NCBI RefSeq assembly: GCF_017813395.1
Contig: NZ_JAGIZB010000001.1
Location: 248,001 to 312,000, forward strand
Length of the DNA: 64,000 nucleotides
Reading direction: 5' to 3'
DNA from: Pararoseomonas baculiformis
GTDB lineage: Bacteria > Pseudomonadota > Alphaproteobacteria > Acetobacterales > Acetobacteraceae
The translations under genes and the position numbers were made by a program. The notes under the pieces were generated by a model that searched no databases, had not been told where the DNA came from, and saw nothing but the letters and a program-made list of their open reading frames with translations. How positions within the stretch are numbered: the stretch's first letter is position 1; each line of letters opens with the position of its first letter. Below are positions 1-10,289 of this stretch, piece after piece.

Positions 1-372
1 CTCGGCTGTGATCCAACGGATGACGCTCCAGCCGCGACGGCGGCCTTCCTCGGCAAGGGCTGCGATGAGCGCGTCGGCCACGCGCTGGCCCCTCATCTGG
101 GGATCGACGAAGAGATCGTCCAGATAGCCGCCGGTCGTTGCGGAAAGCGGGCGGGCGAAGGGCCGGTAATGGGCCAGGCCCACGGCACGGCCATTCGCGT
201 CCTCGGCCACGAAGGCCCTGGTCTCGTGTCCGGGATCGTGGATCCAGGACCAGACGCGGTCGCGCATCTCCTGGGTCTGGGTCACGCGGTAGAATTCCGC
301 ATAGCCGGCATAGAGCCGGTTCCAGTCCTCGTGGTGCCGCTCTTCGAGCGGAACGATGCGCAGCTCGCTCAT
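1..372 (-). CDS. GNAT-family N-acetyltransferase, 3' part cut by window edge
   Basis: Reading the minus strand from an ATG at 370-372 gives 124 uninterrupted codons that run off the left edge. The N-terminus reads MSELRIVPLEERH, and later segments include YLDDLFVDPQMRGQRVADAL, which fits the GNAT beta4 strand and the acetyl-CoA pyrophosphate loop (Q/R-x-x-G-x-G/A, here as R-G-Q-R-V-A). GNAT enzymes move an acetyl group from acetyl-CoA to an amine; the substrate cannot be told from sequence. The ATG overlaps the stop of the upstream Nudix gene in an ATGA arrangement (369-372), so the two are probably translationally coupled. The C-terminus lies outside the window. Confidence 0.82.
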   Translation of the reverse strand, partial: MSELRIVPLEERHHEDWNRLYAGYAEFYRVTQTQEMRDRVWSWIHDPGHETRAFVAEDANGRAVGLAHYRPFARPLSATTGGYLDDLFVDPQMRGQRVADALIAALAEEGRRRGWSVIRWITAE

Positions 373-965
373 GGCTTGTCCTTCAGCGTGAGGTCGATCC
401 GGCCGGCGGCCTTCAGCGCCAGCAGCAGGGAAGCGGTGTGCATGGCCTGGGGCAGGACCCCGCTCCCGAGTTCGGAGAGCAGCCGCGCGAGCGGCCAGAG
501 CTCCACCGTGATGTCCTCCCCCACCTCATGCGCCGTGGCATGGGTGAGGGTGGCGTCCAGCGCCAGCACCGTGTGCGCGCGGTTGCGATGGGTGGCCGTG
601 TTGGGGCTGAGCGAGTGGAGGTAGCGGAACTCGGGCGCGGAATAACCCGTCTCCTCCCGCAGCTCGCGCGCGGCGGCCAGGGTGGGGTCGCCGTCGGCCT
701 TGTCCACCGCGCCGGCGGGCAGCTCCAGCGTCCAGGCCTGGGCGCCGTGGCGGTACTGGCGCACCAGCACCAGCTCATCCGCCGGCGTGATCGCCACCAC
801 ATGCACCCAGTCCGGATAGGAGAGGCTGTAGAAGGGATCGAGCACATTGCCCTTGGAGTCCCGCACGGCATCCGCCGTGACATGGATCCAGCGGTCCTGG
901 AGCACCGTGCGGGAGGAGAGAACCTCCCAGAGGGGCGGACTGGTTGGCGGCTGCGAATCGCTCAT
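369..965 (-). CDS. Nudix hydrolase (ADP-ribose pyrophosphatase-like)
   Basis: A 198-residue protein with the layout of ADP-ribose/nucleoside-diphosphate-sugar pyrophosphatases: an N-terminal dimer strand region (residues about 10-50), the segment LVRQYRHGAQAWTLELPAG, then a Nudix helix ending RELREETGY. These enzymes split a nucleoside diphosphate linked to another moiety using divalent metal held by the REL-EE glutamates. The first acidic position of the Nudix box is atypical: the loop reads KADGDP where G-E-x-P is usual, so there is a one-residue insertion and no Glu; the core REUxEE glutamates are intact. It is the first gene of a two-gene unit with the GNAT gene. Substrate is inferred from overall layout only. 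Confidence 0.85.
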   Translation of the reverse strand: MSDSQPPTSPPLWEVLSSRTVLQDRWIHVTADAVRDSKGNVLDPFYSLSYPDWVHVVAITPADELVLVRQYRHGAQAWTLELPAGAVDKADGDPTLAAARELREETGYSAPEFRYLHSLSPNTATHRNRAHTVLALDATLTHATAHEVGEDITVELWPLARLLSELGSGVLPQAMHTASLLLALKAAGRIDLTLKDKP

Positions 966-1045
966 GGCGCGGGAGCATGCCGGAAGAAGCTCGCCAGGGC
1001 TGCATGCAAGCCTGGCGAAAGATCAGCACGGGGGCGAAAGCGGGA

Positions 1046-1072
1046 CCGGCCGGCGGAATGACCGCCGGCCGG
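1046..1072 (-). terminator. Hairpin downstream of gcvP
   Basis: A perfect 11-bp inverted repeat (CCGGCCGGCGG / CCGCCGGCCGG) with a 5-base loop sits 11 bases after the gcvP stop. No U-tract follows on either strand, so it is a likely but unproven terminator for the gcvTHP transcript, separating it from the Nudix gene. Confidence 0.5.
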
Positions 1073-1082
1073 GCACCGGATG

Positions 1083-3986
1083 CTACTCCGCCGCGACCTT
1101 CGGCGCGTCCTGATACGCTTCCAGCGGCGCACAGGTGCAGGCGAGGTTGCGGTCGCCATAGACATTGTCCACGCGCTTCACCGGCGGCCAGTACTTGTGG
1201 GCCGCGATCCAGGGCAGCGGGAAGGCCGCTTCCTGGCGGGAATAGGCGTGGGACCAGTTCTCCGCCGTGACCTCCTCTGCGGTGTGCGGGGCGTTCTTCA
1301 GCGGGTTGTCCTGCTTGTCCGCCCTGCCCTGCTCCACCGCGCGGATCTCGGCGCGGATGGCGACCATGGCGTCGATGAAGCGGTCCAGCTCCTCCTGCGG
1401 CTCGCTCTCGGTGGGCTCCACCATCAGCGTGCCCGCCACCGGCCAGGACATGGTCGGGGCGTGGAAGCCGTAATCCTGCAGGCGCTTGGCGATGTCCTCC
1501 ACCAGCACGCCGCCGCCCTGCTGGAAGCCGCGGCAGTCGAGGATGCATTCATGCGCCACCATCCCCTCCTTGCCGCGATACAGCACGGGGAAATGGCCAT
1601 CCAGGCGCTTGGCCACGTAGTTGGCGTTGAGGATCGCCACCTGCGTCGCCCGCGTCAGTCCGGCCGCGCCCATCATGCGGATATAGGCATAGGAGATGGG
1701 CAGGATGCTGGCGCTGCCGAAGGGCGCGGCGGAAACAGGGCCGAAGCCTGTCTCCGGCCCGGCCTCGGCCAGCATCGGGTGGTTCGGCAGATGCGGCGCC
1801 AGATGCGCCGCCACGCCGATCGGCCCCACGCCCGGCCCACCGCCGCCATGCGGGATGCAGAAGGTCTTGTGCAGGTTCAGGTGGCAGACATCGGCGCCGA
1901 TCGCGGCGGGGCTGGTGAGGCCCAGCTGCGCGTTCATGTTGGCGCCATCCATGTACACCTGCCCGCCCGCCGCATGAACGGCGCCGCAGATCTCGCGGAT
2001 CGCCTCCTCGAACACGCCATGCGTGCTGGGATAGGTGACCATCAGCGCGGAGAGATTCGCCGCGTGCTGGTCGATCTTCACGCGGAGGTCGTCGAGATCG
2101 ACATTGCCCTGGCGGTCGCAGCCCACCACCACGACGCGCATGCCGGCCATCACGGCCGAGGCCGGGTTGGTGCCATGCGCGGAGGACGGGATGAGGCAGA
2201 TATCGCGATGCCCCTCGCCCCGCGCCCTGTGATAGGCGCGGATCGCCAGAAGCCCGGCATATTCGCCCTGGCTGCCCGCATTCGGCTGCAGCGAGACGGC
2301 CGCGAAGCCCGTGCAGGCGCAAAGCCAGGCTTCGAGACGCTTGATCATCTCGATATAGCCGCGCGCCTGGTTGGCGGGCGCGAAGGGATGGATGTCGGAG
2401 AAACCGGGGAAGGTGACCGGGATCATCTCCGCCGTCGCGTTCAGCTTCATCGTGCAGGATCCCAGCGGGATCATGCTGCGGTTCAGCGCGACATCCTTGT
2501 CCTCAAGCTTCTTGAGGTAGCGCAGCATCGCGTGCTCGGAATGATGCGCACGGAAGACCGCGGCGGTGAGGAAGGGCGTGCGGCGCGCCAGCGCGGCCGG
2601 AAGCCGCTCCGCCACGGTGAGCTCGCCCAGCCCCACGCGCTCATGCCCCGCCGCCTCGCAGAGGGCGGTGTCCAGCGCGATCAGGTCCTGGCGCGTCACC
2701 GTCTCGTCCAGCGCGATGGAGACGCAGCCCTGGTCCACGCGGCGCAGGTTGAAGCCGGCCTTCAGCCCGGCGGCCATCAGCGCATCGGCCCTGGCCCCCG
2801 CCTCGATCGCCACCGTGTCGAAGAAGCTCTCATGCCGCAGGGTGAAGCCCGCGCGGATGGCCGCATCGGCCAGAAGGCTCGCCAGGAGATGCGTGCGGCG
2901 GGCGATGCGGGTCAGCCCCTCCGGCCCGTGCCACACGGCATACATGCTCGCCATCACGGCCAGCAGCACCTGGGCGGTGCAGATATTGCTCGTCGCCTTC
3001 TCGCGGCGGATATGCTGCTCGCGGGTCTGGAGCGCCAGGCGCATGGCCGGGCGCCCGGCGGCATCGACGGAAACGCCCACCAGCCGGCCCGGCATCAGGC
3101 GCTTATAGGCATCCTTCACCGCCATGAAGGCCGCGTGCGGGCCGCCATATCCCATCGGCACGCCGAAGCGCTGCGTGCTGCCCACCACCACATCCGCGCC
3201 CATCTCGCCGGGCGGGGTGAGGATGGTGAGCGCAAGGATATCGGCCGCGACGATGGCCAGCGCGCCCGCCGCCTGGGCGGCGGCGATGGCGGGGGCGATG
3301 TCGCGCACCTCGCCCGTGGTGCCGGGATAGGAGAGCACGACGGCGAAGGGCTTCAGCGCGGCAAGGGCCGAAGCGTCATCCGTGACATGGATCGCGATGC
3401 CCAGCGGCTCGGCGCGGGTGCGCAGCACGGCCAGGGTCTGCGGGTGCAGGTCCGGCGCCGCCACCAGCGTGGTGGACTTGCCCTTGTAGGAGGCCAGGGC
3501 CAGCGCCATCGCCTCCGCCGCCGCCGTCGCCTCATCAAGAAGGGAAGCATTGGCGACCGGGAGCCCGGTCAGGTCGCAGACCATGGTCTGGAAGTTCAGC
3601 AGCGCTTCCAGCCGCCCCTGGGCGAGTTCCGCCTGATAGGGCGTGTAGGCCGTGTACCAGCCCGGATTTTCCAGCACGTTGCGCAGGATCACCGGGGGCG
3701 TGTGGGTGCCGTGATAGCCGCAGCCGATCAGCGACTTCACCCGCGCGTTCTTCTCGGAAATGGCGCGCAGCTCGGCGATCGCGGCCGCCTCGCCCACCGG
3801 CGGGGGCAGCGCGTCCAGGTGGCTGTCGCGGATGCCGGCGGGCACTGTGCGGGCGGCCAGGGCCTCCAGGCTCTCAGCGCCGACGACACGCAGCATCGCG
3901 GCCACCTGCTCCTCGCTGGGCCCGATATGCCGGCTGGCGAAGGCGGCGGTTTCCTCGAGCGCCGCGAGCTGGTCGAGCGCGCTCAA
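1083..3986 (-). CDS. gcvP: Glycine dehydrogenase (decarboxylating), P-protein
   Basis: A 967-residue single-chain P-protein of the glycine cleavage system. It uses pyridoxal phosphate to decarboxylate glycine and passes the aminomethyl group to lipoyl-GcvH. The N-terminal half begins with [12 protein letters not shown] and contains [18 protein letters not shown]; the C-terminal half carries the PLP-lysine motif LNLHKTF (Lys about 707) followed by the glycine-rich [11 protein letters not shown] loop. Length matches the fused bacterial/mitochondrial form rather than the split gcvPA/gcvPB form. The start overlaps the gcvH stop by four bases (ATGA, 3983-3986). It is the last gene of a gcvT-gcvH-gcvP operon read from the glycine riboswitch. 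Confidence 0.98.
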   Translation of the reverse strand: MSALDQLAALEETAAFASRHIGPSEEQVAAMLRVVGAESLEALAARTVPAGIRDSHLDALPPPVGEAAAIAELRAISEKNARVKSLIGCGYHGTHTPPVILRNVLENPGWYTAYTPYQAELAQGRLEALLNFQTMVCDLTGLPVANASLLDEATAAAEAMALALASYKGKSTTLVAAPDLHPQTLAVLRTRAEPLGIAIHVTDDASALAALKPFAVVLSYPGTTGEVRDIAPAIAAAQAAGALAIVAADILALTILTPPGEMGADVVVGSTQRFGVPMGYGGPHAAFMAVKDAYKRLMPGRLVGVSVDAAGRPAMRLALQTREQHIRREKATSNICTAQVLLAVMASMYAVWHGPEGLTRIARRTHLLASLLADAAIRAGFTLRHESFFDTVAIEAGARADALMAAGLKAGFNLRRVDQGCVSIALDETVTRQDLIALDTALCEAAGHERVGLGELTVAERLPAALARRTPFLTAAVFRAHHSEHAMLRYLKKLEDKDVALNRSMIPLGSCTMKLNATAEMIPVTFPGFSDIHPFAPANQARGYIEMIKRLEAWLCACTGFAAVSLQPNAGSQGEYAGLLAIRAYHRARGEGHRDICLIPSSAHGTNPASAVMAGMRVVVVGCDRQGNVDLDDLRVKIDQHAANLSALMVTYPSTHGVFEEAIREICGAVHAAGGQVYMDGANMNAQLGLTSPAAIGADVCHLNLHKTFCIPHGGGGPGVGPIGVAAHLAPHLPNHPMLAEAGPETGFGPVSAAPFGSASILPISYAYIRMMGAAGLTRATQVAILNANYVAKRLDGHFPVLYRGKEGMVAHECILDCRGFQQGGGVLVEDIAKRLQDYGFHAPTMSWPVAGTLMVEPTESEPQEELDRFIDAMVAIRAEIRAVEQGRADKQDNPLKNAPHTAEEVTAENWSHAYSRQEAAFPLPWIAAHKYWPPVKRVDNVYGDRNLACTCAPLEAYQDAPKVAAE

Positions 3987-4360
3987 TGCCCCGCCTCCGC
4001 ATGGCGGGCATAGGCATCGGCATCCATCAGCTTGCCGATATCCCCCGCATCGCGCGGCGTGATGGTGAAGAACCAGCCCTCGCCCATCGGGTCGCTGTTC
4101 ACCTGGCCGGGATTGTCCACCAGTGCGGCATTCACCGCGGCGATGGTGCCCGCGATCGGCGCATAGATGTCGGATGCGGCCTTCACGCTCTCCACCACCG
4201 CCACGGATTCACCGGCCTCCACCTCGCGGCCGACCTCCGGCAGGTCCACGAAGACCACGTCGCCCAGCGCGTTCTGGGCATGGTCGGAAATGCCGACCAC
4301 CGCGGTCTCGCCATCCAGGCGGACCCATTCGTGGCTCTCGGCGAAACGGGTCTGGCTCAT
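3983..4360 (-). CDS. gcvH: Glycine cleavage system H protein (lipoyl carrier)
   Basis: A 125-residue lipoyl-domain protein. It shuttles the aminomethyl intermediate between the P, T and L proteins on a lipoyl arm. The N-terminus [15 protein letters not shown] is typical, and the lipoylated lysine is Lys60 in [10 protein letters not shown], followed by the IYAPIAG strand. It overlaps both neighbours by four bases (ATGA at 3983-3986 and at 4357-4360), so the three cleavage genes should be made in step. The L protein (dihydrolipoyl dehydrogenase) is not in the window and is presumably shared with the 2-oxoacid dehydrogenases. Confidence 0.98.
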   Translation of the reverse strand: MSQTRFAESHEWVRLDGETAVVGISDHAQNALGDVVFVDLPEVGREVEAGESVAVVESVKAASDIYAPIAGTIAAVNAALVDNPGQVNSDPMGEGWFFTITPRDAGDIGKLMDADAYARHAEAGH

Positions 4361-5478
4361 GCAGAGGCTCCTGCGGTGCGCTTGTAGCGATGGGGAACGA
4401 AGGGGGTGGGGGCGATTCGGGCGGGGATGGCCCGGCCGCGCACCATGAGTTCAAGCGCCGTGCCATCGCCCGCATGGGCGCGGGCCACATAGCCCATGGC
4501 GACCGGCGCGTTCAGGGAGGGGCCGAAGCCGCCCGAGGTCACCTCGCCGATGGTCGAACCACCGAGCGCGATCTCCGTATGCGCCCGGGCGGGCTGGCGG
4601 CCATCCGGCAGGATGCCGACGCGCAGGCGCTTGGGGCCGCTGTCCAGCTCCTCCCGCACCCTCTCCGCGCCGCGGAAGTCCCAGGCGATCCGGCGGCGCT
4701 TGCCGAGGCTGAAGGTCAGCGCCGCCTCCACCGGAGAGGTGGTCTCGTCGATATCCTGGCCATAGAGGGGCAGCCCGGCTTCCAGCCGCAGGCTGTCCCG
4801 CGCGCCCAGCCCCGCCGGGCTGGCACCGGCGGCCAGCAGGGCACGGGCCACCTTCTCCGCGCCCTCGGCGGGAATGCCGATCTCGAACCCGTCCTCGCCC
4901 GTATAGCCGGAACGGGTGATGAGGGCCGGAACCCCGGCCACCGGGCTCTCCAGCACTCCCATGAAGGGCATGGCGGCCACGTTGCCTTCCGCCAGCGGCG
5001 CCAGCATGGCCTCGGCGCCCGGCCCCTGCAGGGCCAGCAGGGCCCGGTCGGGCCGGGGCACGATGCTCACCCCAGCCGGCAGGGCGGCGCCGATCTCCTG
5101 GAAATCCATGGCCTTGCGTGAGGCGTTCACCACCAGGAAGAGGCGGTCCCCCAGATTGGCGACCATGAAGTCGTCGATGATGCCGCCCGACTCGTTCATC
5201 AGCAGGGCGTAGCGCTGGCGGCCGGGCTTCAGGGCCTGGATCTCGGCGGGCGTCACGCGCTCCAGCGCGGCCGCGGCGCCTTCGCCGCGCAGCTCCGCCT
5301 GGCCCATATGGGAGACATCGAACAGCGCGGCGCCCGCGCGGCAGGCCTGGTGCTCGGCGATGATGCCGGCCGGGTACTGAACCGGCATGGCATAGCCCGC
5401 GAAGCCCACCATGCGCCCGCCGATCTCGCGGTGCAGGCCGGCCAGCGGCGTTTCAAGCAAGGATTCGGTATCGGCCAC
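4357..5478 (-). CDS. gcvT: Glycine cleavage system T protein (aminomethyltransferase)
   Basis: A 373-residue aminomethyltransferase that transfers the methylene group from aminomethyl-lipoyl GcvH to tetrahydrofolate and releases ammonia. Family segments are clear: [55 protein letters not shown]. The start codon is GTG at 5476-5478, where the protein begins [16 protein letters not shown]. It is the first gene of the operon; about 40 bases separate it from the end of the tandem glycine aptamer, leaving room for an expression platform covering the ribosome site. It overlaps gcvH by four bases. Confidence 0.97.
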   Translation of the reverse strand: MADTESLLETPLAGLHREIGGRMVGFAGYAMPVQYPAGIIAEHQACRAGAALFDVSHMGQAELRGEGAAAALERVTPAEIQALKPGRQRYALLMNESGGIIDDFMVANLGDRLFLVVNASRKAMDFQEIGAALPAGVSIVPRPDRALLALQGPGAEAMLAPLAEGNVAAMPFMGVLESPVAGVPALITRSGYTGEDGFEIGIPAEGAEKVARALLAAGASPAGLGARDSLRLEAGLPLYGQDIDETTSPVEAALTFSLGKRRRIAWDFRGAERVREELDSGPKRLRVGILPDGRQPARAHTEIALGGSTIGEVTSGGFGPSLNAPVAMGYVARAHAGDGTALELMVRGRAIPARIAPTPFVPHRYKRTAGASA

Positions 5479-5518
5479 GCATCCCCCAGGGCCGCGGATG
5501 CGGCCGGTTCAGATCGTG

Positions 5519-5705
5519 GCCCCCCTCTGTCCCGAGACCTGAGAGATTCAGGAAGCAGGGCTTCCTTTACTCCGTCGGTGCCAGTTCCCTTGCGGGTCCT
5601 GGGCTTTCCAGAGGCCCCTTCCCCACGCGGTCCTTCTGCCTGAGCGTTTCCGGGGGCCGGTTGCGCCTTCGGCGGGGGTGGTCGCCCCTCTCTCCCGCGC
5701 GGGAT
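5519..5705 (-). promoter_or_regulatory. Tandem glycine riboswitch upstream of gcvT
   Basis: Read on the minus strand, two consecutive glycine aptamers are visible. Aptamer I (about 5705-5625) has GGGAGAG, the CCGAAGG bulge (5666-5672) and GCTCAGGCAGAAGGACCGC (5627-5645). Aptamer II (about 5614-5519) has CTCTGGA, CACCGACGG (5572-5580) and CTCTCAGGT...GGGACAGAGG (5523-5544). These are the hallmark conserved blocks of the gcvT RNA family; paired aptamers classically switch on glycine cleavage when glycine is high. The position directly before gcvT matches. The remaining divergent interval up to 5921 should hold promoters for this leader and for the M42 peptidase gene; I recognise no clear consensus there. 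Confidence 0.95.
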
Positions 5706-5921
5706 CAGCGGGTGGGAGAGTGGTGCCCGAATGCGCCGCCGCGCGCAACCGTGATCGCGCGGCGCCGGGCGGAATCGGCGCCCTGGCCGAGCCGCCCCTC
5801 CCCGATCCGGGAGGAGCTCTTTTCCGCAGCAGCCCCAACCCCAACCCCGCGCCGCGAGTTTGCCCTTCCGGGGCAGGCGCGAGCGGAACCGCGCTGTCTG
5901 ACTCGGGAGAATGCCCAGACC

Positions 5922-6989
5922 ATGCGCGAACAGTCACTCCGCTTCCTGGAAGCGCTCATCAACGCGCCCTCGCCCAGCGGCTTCGAGCACGAGGTCGCGA
6001 AGCTCTACCGCGACTATGCCCGGGAGCATGTGGACGACATCAAGACCGATGTGCATGGCAATGTCTCGGCCATCCTGAACCCGGAGGCGCCGATGCGGAT
6101 CATGCTGGCCGGGCATATGGATGAGATCGGATTCATCATCCACCACATCAGCGAGGAAGGCCTCCTCCATTTCAGCACCATCGGCGGGCATGACAGCGCG
6201 ATACCGGTCGGCCAGACGGTCTGGGTGCATGGCAAGCGGCGTATCCCCGGCGCGATCGGCCGGAAGGCGATCCATCTCCTCGGCCCCGATGAGCTCAAGA
6301 GCAAGCCGAAGATCAGCGAGATGTGGATCGATATCGGCGCCGCATCCCGCGCCGAGGCGGAGGAGGTGGTCCGGCTCGGTGATGTCGCCACCTTCCAGCA
6401 CGACTTCCAGCAACTGCTGGGCGACCGCGCGGTGGCCCGCGCTTTCGACAACAAGGCCGGTCTCTTCATCGTGGCGGAAGCCATGCGCCTGCTGAAGCAG
6501 GAGGGCGGGCTACGGCCGGGGGTCGGCGTCTATGGCCTGGGCACCGTGCAGGAGGAGATCGGCTCGCGCGGGGCGCAGACCTCAGCGACCTGGATCAAGC
6601 CGCAGACCGGCATCGCGGTCGATATGGAGCACGCCATCGACTATCCCGGCGTCAGCCCCGCGGAGTATGGCCGGCTGGATGTCGGGAAGGGGCCGAGCAT
6701 CCTGCGCGGCGCCAACACGAACCCTGTGGTGTTCGATCTGCTATGCAGGTCCGCGCGGGAGGACGACATCCCCCACCAGATCCGGATCGCGCCGGGCAGC
6801 ACGCCCACGGATGCCAACGCCATGCAGATCAATGGCGCGGGCATGGCCACCGCCCTGGTCGGCATTCCCCTGCGCTACATGCACACACCTTGCGAGGTGC
6901 TGAGCCTGACCGACCTGGAGAATGCTGCCCGGCTGCTGGCGGCCTATTGCCGCCGCATCACGCCGGAGACGGATTTCACGCCCTGGTAG
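5922..6989 (+). CDS. M42-family metallopeptidase (aminopeptidase/'endoglucanase M')
   Basis: A 355-residue di-metal aminopeptidase. Motifs in order: AGHMDEIGFI (metal His and Asp), DNKAGLFI (bridging Asp region), GTVQEEIGSRGA (catalytic Glu pair), AVDMEHAIDYPG (metal Asp), and RYMHTPCEV (C-terminal metal His). The family removes N-terminal residues from short peptides, often as a dodecameric shell. The frame stays open to 5661, but that extension lies antisense to the riboswitch. The ATG at 5922, giving MREQSLRFLEALINAPSPSGFE, matches the family N-terminus and is chosen. It is divergent from gcvT and convergent with the lipoprotein gene downstream. Confidence 0.9.
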   Translation: MREQSLRFLEALINAPSPSGFEHEVAKLYRDYAREHVDDIKTDVHGNVSAILNPEAPMRIMLAGHMDEIGFIIHHISEEGLLHFSTIGGHDSAIPVGQTVWVHGKRRIPGAIGRKAIHLLGPDELKSKPKISEMWIDIGAASRAEAEEVVRLGDVATFQHDFQQLLGDRAVARAFDNKAGLFIVAEAMRLLKQEGGLRPGVGVYGLGTVQEEIGSRGAQTSATWIKPQTGIAVDMEHAIDYPGVSPAEYGRLDVGKGPSILRGANTNPVVFDLLCRSAREDDIPHQIRIAPGSTPTDANAMQINGAGMATALVGIPLRYMHTPCEVLSLTDLENAARLLAAYCRRITPETDFTPW

Positions 6990-7000
6990 GCCCGGATCCA

Positions 7001-7022
7001 GGCGGAGGCGGCCGCCTCCGCC
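7001..7022. terminator. Perfect palindrome between convergent genes
   Basis: A 22-bp perfect palindrome (each half GGCGGAGGCGG or its complement) followed by TTCCTTCT on the plus strand lies in the 39 bases between the stops of the M42 peptidase gene and the convergent lipoprotein gene. It may end transcription from both sides. Confidence 0.5.
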
Positions 7023-7028
7023 TTCCTT

Positions 7029-7628
7029 CTAGCGCCCGGCCCGGCGGCGATTGGCTTCCAGCTGCTCCGGCGTCAGCTGGAAGCCAACCAGGATCACCCG
7101 CTCCGCCGCCAGCCGCGGGTCGCCGGGGATGCGGACCATCATCTCCTCCCCCTCCGCCGTGGCACGCCCATCGCCGCCGAAGCTCACCCGCAGGCTGTCC
7201 GAGCCGCGATTCAGGACGCGCCCGCCCTCGGCATCCGTGACCGCGATGAAATAGGGCAACTCGGCCTCCCTCCCGGCCAGGGCCGGGCCCCGCTGGGCCT
7301 GGACCTGCACCACCAGCGTGACATCGAGCCCGGCATTCCGCGGCGCCAGCTCGCAGCGGGGCCGGATGTCGGCCAGCCGGGCCTCCAGCTCCACTGCCCG
7401 GGGTCCCGGTCGTGCCCCGGCCCGGTGGCGCGTCAGCACGGCCCCCTCCTCCAGCACGGAGACTCGGGGGCACTGGGCCTGGCCGGCGGCCACGGCCTGC
7501 GCGGGACCGGCGGCCGGGGTGGCCCCACCATTGCAGCCGGCCAGCGCGACAAGGGCTGAAAGGGCGAGGAAGGTGCTTCGGACCAAGGCGATCACTCCGT
7601 TTCGGCCGGTGCCACGGGGGGCCTGCAT
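7029..7628 (-). CDS. Putative lipoprotein of unknown function
   Basis: A 199-residue protein whose N-terminus has basic residues, a hydrophobic stretch (ALVRSTFLALSALVAL) and a lipobox ending LAGC at about residue 32, so export and lipidation are likely. The mature part contains a beta-rich region: 'LEARLADIRPRCEL', 'DVTLVVQVQAQRGPA', 'LPYFIAVTDAEGGRVLN' and 'ERVILVGFQLTPEQLEANRR'. I do not recognise a named family with confidence; many Rhodospirillales carry similar secreted proteins with this layout. The start is uncertain: a GTG 11 codons later would give a shorter, more typical signal peptide. It is divergent from ispH. Confidence 0.7.
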   Translation of the reverse strand: MQAPRGTGRNGVIALVRSTFLALSALVALAGCNGGATPAAGPAQAVAAGQAQCPRVSVLEEGAVLTRHRAGARPGPRAVELEARLADIRPRCELAPRNAGLDVTLVVQVQAQRGPALAGREAELPYFIAVTDAEGGRVLNRGSDSLRVSFGGDGRATAEGEEMMVRIPGDPRLAAERVILVGFQLTPEQLEANRRRAGR

Positions 7629-7728
7629 CCCGGCCCTGGGCGGCGGGGCCGCGGGCCGCTAGATAAGGCGCGCCCACGCTCCGCCCAGGGGCTGTTCTCG
7701 CCGGCACCGAAGGACCAAGTGGCACGCC

Positions 7729-8736
7729 ATGGACCAGATCGCAAACCAGCCCGAGGCGATGAACCAGGGGGCACCCAGACCTGCCCTGAAGGTGCTGCTG
7801 GCCGGCCCGCGCGGCTTCTGCGCCGGGGTGGACCGCGCCATCAAGATCGTCGAGCAGGCGCTCGATCGCTGGGGCGCGCCCGTCTATGTCCGGCACGAGA
7901 TCGTCCATAACCGCTTCGTCGTGGAAGGGCTGCAGGCCAAGGGCGCCGTCTTCGTCGAGGAGCTGGACGAGATCCCGGATGACGGCCAGCCCGTCGTCTT
8001 CTCCGCCCATGGCGTGCCCAAGTCGGTCCCCGCCGCGGCGGAGGCCCGGCAGATGCTCTTCCTGGACGCGACCTGCCCGCTGGTGAGCAAGGTCCACCGC
8101 GAAGCCGAGCGCCACCATGCCGGCGGCAGCCATATCCTGCTGGTCGGCCATGCCGGCCACCCCGAGGTGATCGGCACCATGGGCCAGCTGCCGGAGGGCA
8201 GCGTGACCCTGGTGGAGGATGCCGAGGCCGCCGCGACCGTGCAGCCGCCCGAGGGGCCGCTGGCCTATGCCACCCAGACCACCCTTTCCATCGACGACAC
8301 GACCGAGGTGCTGGACGTGCTGCGTGCGCGCTTCCCGCATCTCTCCGCCCCGGTGAAGGAGGATATCTGCTACGCGACCACGAACCGTCAGGCGGCGGTG
8401 AAGGCCATCGCGGAGCGCTGCGAGCTGATCGTGGTGGTGGGTGCGCCGAACTCCTCCAACTCGGTCCGGCTGCGGGAGGTGGCGGAGAAGGCCGGCTGCC
8501 CGCGCGCCGTGCTGATCCAGCGCGGGCGGGACTTCGATCCCAGCCTGGCCGATGGCCTTTCCACCATCGGCATCACCGCCGGCGCCAGCGCGCCGGAGGT
8601 GCTGGTGGAGGAGGTGATCGCCCGCCTGCGCGAACGATTCGACGTGGTGACCGAGGATGTCACGGTCGCGGAGGAGCGGATTGTCTTCAACCTGCCCCGC
8701 CCGCTGCGCGCCCCGGCCCCGACCGCCGCGGAGTAG
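7729..8736 (+). CDS. ispH: 4-hydroxy-3-methylbut-2-enyl diphosphate reductase
   Basis: A 335-residue IspH (LytB), last enzyme of the methylerythritol phosphate pathway; it reduces HMBPP to IPP and DMAPP with a [4Fe-4S] cluster. The three cluster cysteines are visible: Cys31 ([10 protein letters not shown]), Cys116 ([11 protein letters not shown]) and Cys214 ([11 protein letters not shown]). The SAHGVPKSV and [11 protein letters not shown] segments are family-typical. The start ATG at 7729 precedes a short Asn/Gln-rich tail and the conserved [11 protein letters not shown]. The gene leads a same-strand run ispH-thrB-rnhA. Confidence 0.97.
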   Translation: MDQIANQPEAMNQGAPRPALKVLLAGPRGFCAGVDRAIKIVEQALDRWGAPVYVRHEIVHNRFVVEGLQAKGAVFVEELDEIPDDGQPVVFSAHGVPKSVPAAAEARQMLFLDATCPLVSKVHREAERHHAGGSHILLVGHAGHPEVIGTMGQLPEGSVTLVEDAEAAATVQPPEGPLAYATQTTLSIDDTTEVLDVLRARFPHLSAPVKEDICYATTNRQAAVKAIAERCELIVVVGAPNSSNSVRLREVAEKAGCPRAVLIQRGRDFDPSLADGLSTIGITAGASAPEVLVEEVIARLRERFDVVTEDVTVAEERIVFNLPRPLRAPAPTAAE

Positions 8737-8794
8737 CTTGCCACCCCGCCCGCGCTGGGGCATCCCCCGGCGTCTTGGGTTCCGGGGGGGTTCG

Positions 8795-9769
8795 GTGGCT
8801 GTCTATACCGAGGTGTCCGACGAGGCGTTACGCGCCTTCCTCGCGGGCTATGATCTGGGCGAGCTGGTCGCCTTCCGCGGCATCGCGGAGGGCGTGGAGA
8901 ACAGCAACTACGCGCTGAAGACCGGCAGCGGCGACTTCATCCTGACCCTCTACGAGAAGCGCGTGGACCCCACGGAGCTGCCATGGTTCCTCGGGCTGAT
9001 GCGCCACCTGGCCGCCGGCGGGCTCGCCTGCCCCGAGCCGGTCGCCGGGCGCGACGGCGAGGCGCTGCGCGAGCTGGCGGGCCGGCCCGCCGCCATCTGC
9101 ACCTTCCTGCCCGGCGTCTGGCCACGCCGCCCCTCGGTGGCCCATTGCGGCCCGCTGGGCAGCGCGCTGGCCGCCCTGCACGCCGCCGGCCAGGGCTTCA
9201 CCGCCGAGCGCCCGAACGCGCTGGGGCCCCATGGCTGGGGCCCGCTGCTCGATCGTTGCCGCCCGAACGGGGACACGGTGCAACCCGGCCTCTGCGCCGA
9301 GCTGGACGGGCAGCTGGATTCCATCCTGCGCGAATGGCCGCGCGACCTGCCGCGCGGCCAGATCCATGCGGACCTTTTCCCCGACAACGTCTTCTTCCTG
9401 GAGGAGCAGCGCGGGAAGCCGCGCGTCTCCGGCCTCATCGACTTCTACTTCGCCTGCACGGATATCCTGGCCTACGATGTCGCCATCTGCCTGAACGCCT
9501 GGTGCTTCGAGCAGGACCTCTCCTTCAACGTCACCAAGGCGCGCGCCCTTCTCGCGGGCTACAACGCCGCCCGTCCGATGTCCCGCGCCGAGATGGACGC
9601 GCTTCCCGTGCTGTGCCGCGGGGCCGCGCTGCGCTTCCTTCTCACGCGCCTCTTTGACTGGACCAACACGCCTGCCGGAGCCCTCGTGACCCGCAAGGAC
9701 CCTCTCGAATACCTGCGCCGCCTTCGCTTCCACGCCCAGGCCACAGGAGTTGCCGCCTATGGCGTCTGA
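8795..9769 (+). CDS. thrB: Homoserine kinase (APH/ThrB2-type)
   Basis: A 324-residue homoserine kinase of the aminoglycoside-phosphotransferase fold, the type used by alphaproteobacteria in place of GHMP ThrB. It phosphorylates L-homoserine for threonine synthesis. Features: [24 protein letters not shown] (nucleotide loop and lysine), the catalytic loop [13 protein letters not shown], and the metal-binding [19 protein letters not shown] start at 8795 after a G-rich ribosome site gives [16 protein letters not shown], the usual N-terminus; the open frame upstream is only a read-through of the ispH end. Its last 11 bases overlap rnhA. Confidence 0.95.
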   Translation: MAVYTEVSDEALRAFLAGYDLGELVAFRGIAEGVENSNYALKTGSGDFILTLYEKRVDPTELPWFLGLMRHLAAGGLACPEPVAGRDGEALRELAGRPAAICTFLPGVWPRRPSVAHCGPLGSALAALHAAGQGFTAERPNALGPHGWGPLLDRCRPNGDTVQPGLCAELDGQLDSILREWPRDLPRGQIHADLFPDNVFFLEEQRGKPRVSGLIDFYFACTDILAYDVAICLNAWCFEQDLSFNVTKARALLAGYNAARPMSRAEMDALPVLCRGAALRFLLTRLFDWTNTPAGALVTRKDPLEYLRRLRFHAQATGVAAYGV

Positions 9770-10226
9770 AGAAGCGGGCCCCGCGCCCGAGGCGGTGGTG
9801 GAGATCTGGACGGATGGCGGCTGCAAGCCCAATCCCGGCCCGGGCGGCTGGGGTGCCATCCTGCGCTTCGGCGCGCATGAGCGGGAGATGATGGGCGCCG
9901 AGCCCGCCACCACCAACAACCGCATGGAGCTGACCGCGGCCGCTTCCGCGCTGGAGGCGCTGAAGAAGCCCTGCCGCGTGGTGATCCACACGGACAGCGA
10001 ATACGTGAAGAACGGCGTCACGCGCTGGGTCCATGGATGGGTGCGCAACAACTGGCGCAACGCGGCCAAGGACCCCGTGGCGAATTACGAGCTGTGGCAG
10101 CGCCTTCTGGCGGCCGCCAAGCCGCACCAGATCGAGTGGAAATGGGTGCGCGGCCATGCGGGCGACGTGATGAACGAGCGTGCGGACAAGCTGGCCACCG
10201 CCGCGCGGATGGGGCTGGGGCGGTAG
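9759..10226 (+). CDS. rnhA: Ribonuclease HI
   Basis: A 155-residue RNase H1 that cuts the RNA strand of RNA-DNA hybrids. The catalytic carboxylates are in place: Asp19 ([12 protein letters not shown]), Glu in NNRMELTAA, Asp in IHTDSEYV, and the final Asp in NERADKLA. The basic protrusion ([11 protein letters not shown]) and the KWVRGHAGD handle are present. The ATG at 9759 lies nine bases after AGGAG and is preferred over the TTG at 9750. The start lies inside the end of thrB, so the pair is likely coupled. Confidence 0.97.
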   Translation: MASEEAGPAPEAVVEIWTDGGCKPNPGPGGWGAILRFGAHEREMMGAEPATTNNRMELTAAASALEALKKPCRVVIHTDSEYVKNGVTRWVHGWVRNNWRNAAKDPVANYELWQRLLAAAKPHQIEWKWVRGHAGDVMNERADKLATAARMGLGR

Positions 10227-10289
10227 CCCCGGACCCGGCCGCGCCGGGGCCGGAAGGCGATGGCCGGCCAGGCAGCGCCGGCCGCGGCA

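Noticed and set aside
1080-4013. 977-codon plus-strand open frame across gcvP
   Set aside because: It is antisense to a full-length, motif-complete gcvP. The product is Arg/His/Gly/Ala-rich with no domain, typical of shadow frames in GC-rich DNA.
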